NCBI GenBank assembly: GCA_016787645.1
Contig: JAEUUF010000026.1
Span: 1-64,000 of the forward strand
DNA from: Cyclobacteriaceae bacterium
GTDB taxonomy: Bacteria > Bacteroidota > Bacteroidia > Cytophagales > Cyclobacteriaceae
Reading direction: 5' to 3'
DNA: 64,000 nucleotides
Numbering within the stretch: the first letter of the stretch is position 1; each line of letters opens with the position of its first letter. The position numbers and the translations under genes are program-made. Shown one piece after another: positions 51,658 through 59,361 of the stretch. A model generated the notes under the pieces. The model saw nothing but the letters and a program-made list of their open reading frames with translations, did no database searches and was not told the DNA's origin.

Positions 51658-52856
51658 TTACCTTTTGGCGCGCAGGTTGGCAATCTCTTGCTGAATCAGC
51701 CTCGATAGGATGTGAAAATCAGACTTTTCCAGCTTCTCGTTGGTCATCTGCTTAACGGCACGCTGGAAAAGCGTATCGAGTTCAGTGAGCTGAAGTTCAT
51801 GATTGTCCTGGTGTTTTGACCGGATGTCCAGGAACTCCAGGAAATATTTGTCCAACTGTTCCTTCTTCAGCCTTGCCAACTTGTTGGCAATCGCCTGGAA
51901 AGCGCCATACATCACCGCTATTATGGAGATGATGAGCGCGATGGCATCGGCATACCGTTCGAGGAAAGTTGGTTCATCGCGTCGCAGATACGCGTAAGTA
52001 CCTTCATGCAGGGGGAAGAGCAGGGTCTGCCGGTCAATGTTTTCGCTGAGGGTCCGGTACATCATGTCGGTATGCACCAGCTCGAGTTTCTTTCGCATCA
52101 ACAGGCTGGACAAATCATAGATCGCCTTCTCGCCGATGGATTCGTTGGTCACCAGTAGCACATTGCTCGTCAGTGTATTGATTACGATGGAATTGGAATT
52201 GCCAGGGACGGCGGGTAGGGTAATGGGAGTGAGTGCGGGTTCGTTCAGGGTCTGAAATTGGAGCCAATTCTCCCGGAACGAATACGGGTACCAGCCGGCA
52301 TCCATATATTTCTTGGCCCGCTTCCCATAGAAGGTTCCCCAATAGAAAATGACGTCGGGATTATCCTCGAGGCTTACAAAGGTGTACCCGGATATTTCAC
52401 TTAAGGCGAGCATCCGGTCAAAGCTGGCCTGGGTTTCTCCATTCAGGAACTCGATGCCGATCCGTTTGCCGGATACCAGTTCCATTGCTGTCGTCTCGGC
52501 GTCACGGGTGTCTTTGAAAAAGCAAAGAGCACGGAGGAAACCAGCGGGAAAACAGTGCGGACTTTGCCAACATCTGGTCCCAGTTCATGGGCCATGATGA
52601 TGCTGTGATTAAAGGCCAGCGTCAGATCGGCTTGGCCGTTGGCCACCAGGCGGTTGGCTTCAATGCCGCTGGAGGCCTGGACCGTTTCAATACGGTAACC
52701 ATTCGCCGTCAGGATTGGTGTCAGTTGTGACGTGATCAGGTTATAGTAGTAGTCCGAGGGTACGGCAAAGCGGAACGTACGTTGGGGGCTGATGATATCA
52801 CAGCTGGTGGGAATAAATCCGAGGGTGATCGCAAAGGCAAGGGTGAAATTTCGCAT
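51658..52856 (-). pseudogene. TAXI-family TRAP receptor-like lipoprotein interrupted by a frameshift
   Basis: The N-terminal part reads from 52856 (MRNFTLAFAITLGFIPTSC, lipidated Cys19) through TAXI-type receptor sequence (RFAVPSDYYYNL, QASSGIEANRLVANGQADL) and runs out of frame after LFAFS. The rest continues in another frame as FFKDTRD, then ELVSGKRIGIEF and onward to 51658. The break lies at a run of five A (plus strand 52517-52521); one extra base there restores a single frame of about 400 residues. The C-terminal part has one membrane helix (about 130 residues before the end) and then a helical, charged tail instead of ending as a free binding protein. No TRAP permease gene is nearby. 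The break could be a real mutation, a sequencing error or ribosomal slippage on TTTTTC. Confidence 0.75.
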
Positions 52857-52918
52857 GGAAGCCCGATAAAGAAACGCCAAATATAGCAGGCGCCGATACT
52901 AGGCTATATACCCGAAGA

Positions 52919-52928
52919 CTGTCGACAG
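52919..52928. promoter_or_regulatory. Palindrome CTGTCGACAG upstream of the TAXI-type gene
   Basis: A perfect 10-base palindrome lies 63 bases upstream of the TAXI-like start. Beside it are a short GGCCC/GGGCC stem (52928-52947) and a very AT-rich stretch (52954-52980) that may hold the promoter. It resembles a dimer operator, but no regulator is known. The rest of the gap 52857-53057 shows no gene. Confidence 0.3.
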
Positions 52929-53057
52929 GCCCGTCTTTCAATGGGCCGTGGCGTTATATAATTTATATTATGTTAATATGACTTTTGACCTGATGACCCG
53001 TCTATGGGCCAATTTGAGGCCAAGGGTTGGGTTGCCAACGGCACAAGTACCCCTACC

Positions 53058-55655
53058 TCAGTCATGTGCTTCAAAATCAACAGAAGTTGCCGGTTGTCCA
53101 CCTAACCTAACTTTGTACCGTCCGGGTTTCAGAAACTCGGTGTAGCCAATAAAGTACGGTAGCGGGCTGGTCTGCCGTCTAACCACAAGATCCCACCGGT
53201 ACTGGTTGAACCCACGGCGACCCGCCAGTTTCACAGACCAAACGACCAAACCCGAATCATTGACTACCTCAATGCTCACCTCACCTGCCTGCGCCAGCCA
53301 GGCGGTCAAGGACACCCGGTCTACCGGCATGCTATTGGTATCGTCGGGCAACTTGTCCGGATTGGGCACGTGTAACTTCGTCGGGATAAACAACTTGTCA
53401 GTCTGAGTGCGTGCAGTTGCCATCCAATCATCCAATGGCTTCAAGTTAACTTTGTACAACCCGCGGCCATGTGTACTAATTACCAGGTCTCTACTGGGGT
53501 CGTGAATTTCAATATCTGAAATGGCCGCTGCTTGCATTCCTGTCCCAAACTGCGCCCAGCTCTTGCCCTGGTCAATAGAAATATACATTGACCGGTATAA
53601 CCCTGAATAAAGCACATTCTCGTGCTGGGGATCTTCTTTGATCACGTAAGCAATTTCGGAAGGCAGATTACCCACGATCTTCTCCCATGTCTTTCCATAG
53701 TCTTCCGACTTGTAGACATACGTATTGAAGTCATCATAATTGATACCCGACAACGCGACGTACACACGTGACTCGCGGAAGCGCGAAGGCGCTATGGATC
53801 GCACGTAGGCGGCCGGCAACCCAGTTGAATTCTCTGACCAAGTTGTGCCGCCGTCGCGTGTCACCCAGAATAGTCCCTTGTCCGTGCCCGCATACAACAA
53901 CCCGGGCTTCAGCGGCGACTCTACCAAAGCCCCAATGGCCAGCGAGGTTTTGCTTTTGTCCTTCCCTACGCACAAGTCGGGACTAACAGCCGTCCAGGTG
54001 CGGCCCTGGTTATCGCTCTTCATCACACTATTTGCACCGAGATAAAGTGACCGTGTATGTGCGGATAGGAAATACGGCGAGATAAAGTTGAAGCGGAGTG
54101 CTTTTCGTTGTTCTTCGCTGACCGCTGCTGACTCAGAGGTACGGGTACGAAGGTCCATTCTGCGGACGCCTCCCTCCTGCGAGCTGTAGTAAATTGTGTT
54201 GCTGTCCAGTGGATCCACCACCGTGATGCAACCGTCACCACCGCTCCACGGATCGATCCACAGGTATTTCCAATTGTCATATCGCTTCGGAATCCACTCA
54301 TTGCCCGGGCCATAGACTGTCGCATCATCTTGCGCTCCGGCATAAATCGTGTAGGGCTTCTTGTGATCGATCGTAATGTCGTAGAATTCACCGGTCGGAA
54401 GATTGTTGAAGTGCATCCATGTGGTGCCGCGATCATAACTCATGTAAAATCCGCCGTCGTTGGCAAGCGCAAGGTGCTTCGGATTGGATGGATTGATCCA
54501 CAGCTCGCATTGATCCAGGTGCAACGGTTCGGCGGGATTCGGGAACAGGTGATATACATCTCCACCCACCAGGTTGAAAGATTTTCCACCGTCGACACTA
54601 TGAGCGAGCCGGACCCCCAGCGCATAGATCTCGTTGTCGTTGAGCGGATCTACGACGATGTCTGCAAAGTACCAGCCGATGGTGGAGAAGATCATGAGCT
54701 CCTCAGAATGTGTTCGCTTCCAGGTCTTTCCTCCATCCAGGGTTTGATAAACCTCTGCGGCGCCGGGAGCGGGGCCCTCCCCTTTCGGCTTGTCCCGGTG
54801 ATCGAGCAGGGCATAGGCCTTGTTGGGATCTTGATGAGAAACAGCTAATCCAATCCTCCCCTTGCCGGCATCATTCGGCAGTCCTACATCCGACTTAGCC
54901 CATGTCTTGCCACCATCTGCGCTCTTGTATATGCCACTGTTCATGCCGCTCACACCCGGGTAAGTTTCCCAGGCAGAAGCGTAGAGTAGGTTGGGATTGC
55001 CTGGAGCGATCACCACATCGTTCGCACCTGTGCGTTCGTTGACAAAAAGCACATGCTCCCAGGTCTTACCGCCATCCAGGGTCCTGAACACGCCGCGGTT
55101 TTTGTTGGTGGACCACAAGTGCCCGACCACGGCCACAAACACGATATCCGGGTTGGAAGGATGAACGGTGACTTTGCCGATGTGCCAGGAATCATCCAGT
55201 CCAATATGCTTCCATGTTTCTCCACCATCATCTGACCGGTACATCCCGGTTCCGGGCATGGTGAAGTTGCGGGGCTTCTTCAGCGTTTCTCCGGTTCCAA
55301 CGTAAATGATGTTCGTGTTGGAAGGCGCCAGCGCCACATCGCCGATACCATACGAAGGTTGGTTATCAAATATGGGTTTCCAGGTCAACCCATTATTGGT
55401 GGTCTTCCACAAGCTGCCCGATCCAAATCCAAGGTAAATAGTGCCCGGATGTTGTGTGTCTACCTGGAAAGATTCAACCAGGGCGCTGTTACTCGTTGGA
55501 CCTAATTGAATCCACTCCAACCCGAAGGGAGTTTCTTGCTGGTGCCGGAGGTGATCACTATAGGATTTCGCCAATGGCGACAACGGCTGTTGCCCGAATC
55601 CCGCATACGAAATACTGACCAGGATCCAGGTCGCCAAAATTTTTCTACTGTTCAT
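53058..55655 (-). CDS. VPS10/sortilin-like BNR-repeat exported protein
   Basis: This is an 865-residue exported beta-propeller protein. The ATG at 55655 gives a signal peptide (SRKILATWILVSISYAG, cleavage near FGQ). Multiple Asp-box type repeats are visible (SDDGGETWKHI, TLDGGKTWEHV, SADGGKTWAKS, SEDYGKTWEKI). The C-terminal part has an Ig/FlgD-like domain (EVSIEVVNDSGLVVWSVKL). No glycosidase catalytic set is seen. Such proteins are often named 'glycosyl hydrolase' because of the BNR repeats, but activity is not demonstrated. It lacks the long helical tail seen in the relative at the start of the window and has no T9SS sorting domain. Confidence 0.85.
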   Translation of the reverse strand: MNSRKILATWILVSISYAGFGQQPLSPLAKSYSDHLRHQQETPFGLEWIQLGPTSNSALVESFQVDTQHPGTIYLGFGSGSLWKTTNNGLTWKPIFDNQPSYGIGDVALAPSNTNIIYVGTGETLKKPRNFTMPGTGMYRSDDGGETWKHIGLDDSWHIGKVTVHPSNPDIVFVAVVGHLWSTNKNRGVFRTLDGGKTWEHVLFVNERTGANDVVIAPGNPNLLYASAWETYPGVSGMNSGIYKSADGGKTWAKSDVGLPNDAGKGRIGLAVSHQDPNKAYALLDHRDKPKGEGPAPGAAEVYQTLDGGKTWKRTHSEELMIFSTIGWYFADIVVDPLNDNEIYALGVRLAHSVDGGKSFNLVGGDVYHLFPNPAEPLHLDQCELWINPSNPKHLALANDGGFYMSYDRGTTWMHFNNLPTGEFYDITIDHKKPYTIYAGAQDDATVYGPGNEWIPKRYDNWKYLWIDPWSGGDGCITVVDPLDSNTIYYSSQEGGVRRMDLRTRTSESAAVSEEQRKALRFNFISPYFLSAHTRSLYLGANSVMKSDNQGRTWTAVSPDLCVGKDKSKTSLAIGALVESPLKPGLLYAGTDKGLFWVTRDGGTTWSENSTGLPAAYVRSIAPSRFRESRVYVALSGINYDDFNTYVYKSEDYGKTWEKIVGNLPSEIAYVIKEDPQHENVLYSGLYRSMYISIDQGKSWAQFGTGMQAAAISDIEIHDPSRDLVISTHGRGLYKVNLKPLDDWMATARTQTDKLFIPTKLHVPNPDKLPDDTNSMPVDRVSLTAWLAQAGEVSIEVVNDSGLVVWSVKLAGRRGFNQYRWDLVVRRQTSPLPYFIGYTEFLKPGRYKVRLGGQPATSVDFEAHD

Positions 55656-55686
55656 GCTTAAAAAAGAATTGAAACAATCTATCCAA

Positions 55687-55728
55687 TTACCGATTACCGA
55701 TAACTGATCACAGATCACCGATCACTGA
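55687..55728. repeat. Six-copy heptamer (TYACYGA-like) between serine dehydratase and the BNR gene
   Basis: Six consecutive 7-mers, ttaccga, ttaccga, taactga, tcacaga, tcaccga and tcactga, lie downstream of the serine dehydratase stop on the minus strand. Read in the phase CYGNTYA they match the tracts at 14471 and 61917. Confidence 0.85.
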
Positions 55729-55740
55729 TTCTCACCCCGA

Positions 55741-57339
55741 TCAGCACACCTTGAAGAACTTCTTCTCTCCATCGGTTTGCACCGGTTTGCCTTCTGCCAG
55801 CATCGCCTCGATTTTCTTAGCCGTCTTGGTAATAGCCAGCCCACCAAGGCCTGTGCAACGGAGTGTGTTGGGGATTGCATCGCCTACGCGTTTCATCGTC
55901 TCGATGACTTCATCGAGCGGTATGAGGTGATCGTAATCAGATAGGGCCATGTTCGCGATAGAGATCGCCGTACTGGCGGCCATCACATTGCGATTGAGAC
56001 ATGGCGCTTCCACACGGTCGGCGATCATATCGCAGACCATGCCAAGGGATGCCTGCAGGGTCATGGAGGCCGCGGCCAACGACTGGTTCAACGTTCCTTT
56101 TTTCAAGGTGACTATGCCCGCCGCTGCCATCCCGGAACCTGATCCGCACTCGGCCATACAGCCGCCAACTTCAGCGGCAAACGTAGCGTGCGCAGCGATA
56201 AAGACACCAATGATGCCGGCGGCCAGCATGGCCTTCACCAGTTCATCTTCTGAAATCTTCAATGCCCGGGCTGTTCCAATCAGAGCACCAGGAAGCGCAC
56301 CACAAGAACCTGCGGTGGGTGCGGCGACAATCACGCCCATCGAGCTCTTCACCTCCATCATGGCTGACGTAAACATGGTAACATGGTTCATCACATCGCC
56401 CTCAACCAAGGCACCAGCATCGAATCTTTTCTTGAAAGTTACCGACTGTGGCCCCAGGATGCGATCCTTGTAGGTTGTTCCTTTCAACCCCAGGTCAATG
56501 GCATTCTCCATGATCTTTACGATGGCGCGCATCTTTTCAAAGACTTCCTCATGGGAGATGCTTCCGCGCTGCGCTTCATAATGTACGGCCAGTTCCCACA
56601 ACGCGAGATTCTTGCCTTCATTGTACCGAAGCATTTCCTCACAAGTGATAAAAGGAACTGCCAAATCTTTGCGTGCAAGTACCGGGAGCACTGGATTTAA
56701 TTGTCGGATGAACAACACCTCATCGAAGCCGCGGATCTCGTCCAGCATCTCCTTGGTGAAGAATTGGTTGGACTTTATTTCGATGTAGGTTATGTCGCCC
56801 CGATGCACCTCGAGGTAGTCATACTTGGCTGAGCGTTGTAGAAATTCCGCCACACGTTCCGCTGACTTGACGTAAATCAGCGTGACATAGTAGTCGCCTG
56901 CCATATCAACGGCAGCGCCATCAATGGAAATCACCTGGATCATCCCTCCCCCGGTGGAGAGGGCAATGAGTTTACGGGTTTCGTTTTCGTTCTTCAGCGT
57001 GATCTGGTACGTATTCGGATGCGTTGCTCCTATGGAATGAATATCAATCTTGACCTTGATCCCTGCGGCATCGATGGCCTGCAAGTAGTCGGGAAGACGT
57101 TCATCATAGGCTTCCCACCCTAAAAATCCGCTGAAGAGTCCCATATCGGAACCCTGGCCCTTGTGCGTGGTTGCCAGCGAACCATTGGGGTCAAACTCGA
57201 TGTAGGCTTCCCGGATGACGCCGTCCATCAAATCGCGGCAAAGTCGACCGATCCGCAACGAGGCTGCGCAATGGGAACTGGATGGTCCCCGCATTACAGG
57301 CCCTATGACATCATTGAATATGCTGGGATAGGAGTTCAT
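55741..57339 (-). CDS. sdaA: L-serine ammonia-lyase (single-chain, iron-sulfur type)
   Basis: This 532-residue cytoplasmic enzyme deaminates L-serine to pyruvate. The beta domain starts directly at the N-terminus (FNDVIGPVMRGPSSSHCAA, the SSSHx substrate motif). An ACT-like regulatory segment follows (about 140-210), then the alpha domain with Fe-S cysteines in PTAGSCGALPG, GGCMAECGSGSG and RVEAPCLNRN. It is longer than E. coli SdaA because of the ACT-like insert. The N-terminal motif fixes the start. It is divergent from the TauE-like gene with only 60 bases between starts. Confidence 0.93.
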   Translation of the reverse strand: MNSYPSIFNDVIGPVMRGPSSSHCAASLRIGRLCRDLMDGVIREAYIEFDPNGSLATTHKGQGSDMGLFSGFLGWEAYDERLPDYLQAIDAAGIKVKIDIHSIGATHPNTYQITLKNENETRKLIALSTGGGMIQVISIDGAAVDMAGDYYVTLIYVKSAERVAEFLQRSAKYDYLEVHRGDITYIEIKSNQFFTKEMLDEIRGFDEVLFIRQLNPVLPVLARKDLAVPFITCEEMLRYNEGKNLALWELAVHYEAQRGSISHEEVFEKMRAIVKIMENAIDLGLKGTTYKDRILGPQSVTFKKRFDAGALVEGDVMNHVTMFTSAMMEVKSSMGVIVAAPTAGSCGALPGALIGTARALKISEDELVKAMLAAGIIGVFIAAHATFAAEVGGCMAECGSGSGMAAAGIVTLKKGTLNQSLAAASMTLQASLGMVCDMIADRVEAPCLNRNVMAASTAISIANMALSDYDHLIPLDEVIETMKRVGDAIPNTLRCTGLGGLAITKTAKKIEAMLAEGKPVQTDGEKKFFKVC

Positions 57340-57351
57340 CGACGGGCATTT

Positions 57352-57382
57352 TTTGATATGTTTACGAATGTAGGTATTTATA
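57352..57382 (+). promoter_or_regulatory. Possible promoter of the TauE/SafE-like gene
   Basis: TTTG (57352-57355) and TATTTATA (57375-57382) are exactly 19 bases apart, the spacing of Bacteroidota promoters, although the -7 box is imperfect. The position favours the ATG at 57400 over one at 57358, which would lie inside the promoter. Confidence 0.4.
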
Positions 57383-57399
57383 ACCCTTTCTCATTTCTC

Positions 57400-58263
57400 A
57401 TGACAACAGCTTTTTGGATCGGTTTCACCTTGTTGGGCATCTGGATTGCCATCCTTTTGTATCGCGATTACCTCAGGCACAAAGACCACCTGGAAGCCAA
57501 CAGTTGGTGGAAGACCGGTACGATCGGTTTCATTGGAAATTTCTTTGATACGCTGGGCATCGGATCATTCGCCATCGAGACGGCTTTGTTCAAGTTCTCG
57601 AAGCAGACCGAGGACCGGCTGATACCGGGCACGTTGAACGTTGCCAATGCCATTCCCACGCTGGCGCAGGGAATCATCTTCATCCAAATTGTGGAAGTCG
57701 AGCCGCTCACCCTCACGACGATGCTGCTTGCGTCCGGCCTTGGCGCCCTCCTGGGTGCTGGCGTGGTCGCGAAACTCCCCGAGCGAAATATCCGGCTGAC
57801 TATGGGGGTCGCGCTGCTGATCACGAGCTTCTTCATGGTCGCCTCAAAATTCAACTGGATCGAAGGAGGTGGCAATGCCATCGGATTGGAAGGATACAAA
57901 CTTGTCCTCGGCGTCGCTGTCAACTTCGCACTCGGCGCTTTGATGACGGCAGGAATCGGACTCTACGCCCCTTGCATGGCACTTGTTTTTGCGCTCGGTA
58001 TGTCGCCGGCCGTCGCCTTTCCCATCATGATGGGTTCCTGTGCGGTGCTGATGCCGCTGGCGTCGATACGATTCATCAAGGAAGGCGCCTATAACCGTCG
58101 TGCCGCGTTTATCATCAGCTTCACTGGACTGATAGCCGTGCTCATTGCGGCGTTTGTGGTCAAATCGCTGCCGTTGGACACCATGCGTTGGCTGGTCATC
58201 GGCGTGATTATCTACACGGCAACCGTCATGTTACGTGCCGGGCTTAGTGGGGCAAAGAGTTAA
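57400..58263 (+). CDS. TauE/SafE-family permease
   Basis: This 287-residue inner-membrane protein has about 8 helices and belongs to the sulfite exporter TauE/SafE (DUF81) family. The family signature is the repeated motif GFIGNFFDTLGIGSFAIETA near the N-terminus and the second-half counterpart LMTAGIGLYAPCMALVFALG. The ATG at 57400 is preferred because an upstream ATG (57358) would leave only 18 bases to the divergent sdaA start. The substrate may be sulfite, sulfonates or another organic anion; nothing in the context decides it. The next gene follows 18 bases later. Confidence 0.88.
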   Translation: MTTAFWIGFTLLGIWIAILLYRDYLRHKDHLEANSWWKTGTIGFIGNFFDTLGIGSFAIETALFKFSKQTEDRLIPGTLNVANAIPTLAQGIIFIQIVEVEPLTLTTMLLASGLGALLGAGVVAKLPERNIRLTMGVALLITSFFMVASKFNWIEGGGNAIGLEGYKLVLGVAVNFALGALMTAGIGLYAPCMALVFALGMSPAVAFPIMMGSCAVLMPLASIRFIKEGAYNRRAAFIISFTGLIAVLIAAFVVKSLPLDTMRWLVIGVIIYTATVMLRAGLSGAKS

Positions 58264-58268
58264 CTTTG
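58261..58268 (+). promoter_or_regulatory. TAACTTTG -7 box at the permease stop
   Basis: TAACTTTG, an exact TAnnTTTG match, contains the stop codon of the permease gene and ends 13 bases before the lipoprotein ATG. No clear -33 element is visible. Confidence 0.35.
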
Positions 58269-58281
58269 TACGGCCGTATGA

Positions 58282-59298
58282 ATGAGTGCGCCTATGAGTC
58301 GAGTACTGATCATCTTCTTTTCGTTGACCTTAGGCAGTTGTCTCGATCAGTACCCGCAAGCCCCAACTTCACCTAACGAGCAACGGGCCGTTGATTTTGT
58401 CACAAGCCTGGTGAATCCCGCATCCGGGCTCGTCGCCAGCCGACCAGGCGAATGCTTTACCACCGTCTACAAGAACTCACTGGCGGCCATGGTTTTCTTG
58501 CACCAGGGGAATCACCACGCTGCGGAGGCCATACTCGACCGATTTGACGAATACCTTACCAAACTTAGTATGATGATGAACCCGCTCCCGTTCCGCGGGT
58601 TTCCAAAGGATTGGGATGCGTGCACAGGAGAACCGACTAATGAGAACTATTGGGAAGGTGACAATGCGTTCTTGTTGCTCGCCTTGAATTACCATTCCAG
58701 CGTCTCACACAACACCACCAAGTACAAACAACTGCGCAGCGAACTGGTCAGTTGGCTGGTGCAGCGGTCAATGGTGTGTGAAACGATTGTTGCCGAAGGA
58801 ACGGCCAACATGTACGCGGCGCTCATCCCGCATTCCTCGGACCCGGCTGTCGCCCAGGCGTTGACGCACCTGAAGGCATGTTTCGAAGCTACGGTTGACT
58901 ACGCGCAGGTGCTTGATCATACGGTAAGAGGTGCACTGGTATTCAACAACCTGACAGGTTTTGATCATGTGGACAAATTCCAGCGGACGGAAACCTGGGT
59001 CTACAATAATATCCCGATAGAAGCCTACAGCGCTTTCTCGGGTGAATCATTTATCAACGTGGAAATCAGCGCCCAACTGTCGCTCACCGCCACCCTTACC
59101 GACCGCGGTTCCCAGGTGCCCAAACTCCGTTCCGAACTGGAGAAACTCTGGCTAACCCAGGAGAATGGACGGCAGGCTGGTTTGCCGTATTTCATCACCA
59201 ACGTCGGGTTTGACCAATCGGCAACTTTGCCTATAATCGATCCAACTGCCTATATGCTATTTGGCTACTGGAAATTCAACCCCTTCACAGGCCAATAA
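58282..59298 (+). CDS. Lipoprotein of unknown function, probably alpha/alpha-barrel fold
   Basis: This is a 338-residue lipoprotein (leader ending LTLGSC, Cys20; an ATG 4 codons later would also work). I do not recognise the family. The body is rich in helices with aromatic pairs (NYWEGDNAFLLLALNYHSS, WLVQRSMVCETIVAEGTANMYAAL, RTETWVYNNIPIEAYSAFSGES), similar in pattern to six-hairpin glycosidases and other alpha/alpha barrels. The acidic residues E/D in GEPTNENYWEGD and EGTAN could be catalytic, but this is guesswork. It is next to a TauE-like permease and upstream of a convergent S9 peptidase. The stop codon is inside a heptamer repeat. Confidence 0.65.
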   Translation: MSAPMSRVLIIFFSLTLGSCLDQYPQAPTSPNEQRAVDFVTSLVNPASGLVASRPGECFTTVYKNSLAAMVFLHQGNHHAAEAILDRFDEYLTKLSMMMNPLPFRGFPKDWDACTGEPTNENYWEGDNAFLLLALNYHSSVSHNTTKYKQLRSELVSWLVQRSMVCETIVAEGTANMYAALIPHSSDPAVAQALTHLKACFEATVDYAQVLDHTVRGALVFNNLTGFDHVDKFQRTETWVYNNIPIEAYSAFSGESFINVEISAQLSLTATLTDRGSQVPKLRSELEKLWLTQENGRQAGLPYFITNVGFDQSATLPIIDPTAYMLFGYWKFNPFTGQ

Positions 59299-59346
59299 CC
59301 TTCAGCCAATAACTTTAGCCTTAAGCTTTTGGCTTTCAGCTTTCAG
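59291..59346. repeat. Eight-unit degenerate heptamer repeat over the lipoprotein stop
   Basis: Seven-base-phased units (gccaata, accttca, gccaata, actttag, ccttaag, cttttgg, ctttcag, ctttcag) begin in the last codons of the lipoprotein gene and fill the convergent gap to the S9 peptidase. Confidence 0.7.
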
Positions 59347-59361
59347 CAATTACCCCCACAC

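Noticed and set aside
52948..53145. Small plus-strand open frame in the gap before the BNR gene
   Set aside because: It runs into the BNR gene's 3' end on the other strand, has no domain and lies in AT-rich promoter-like sequence.
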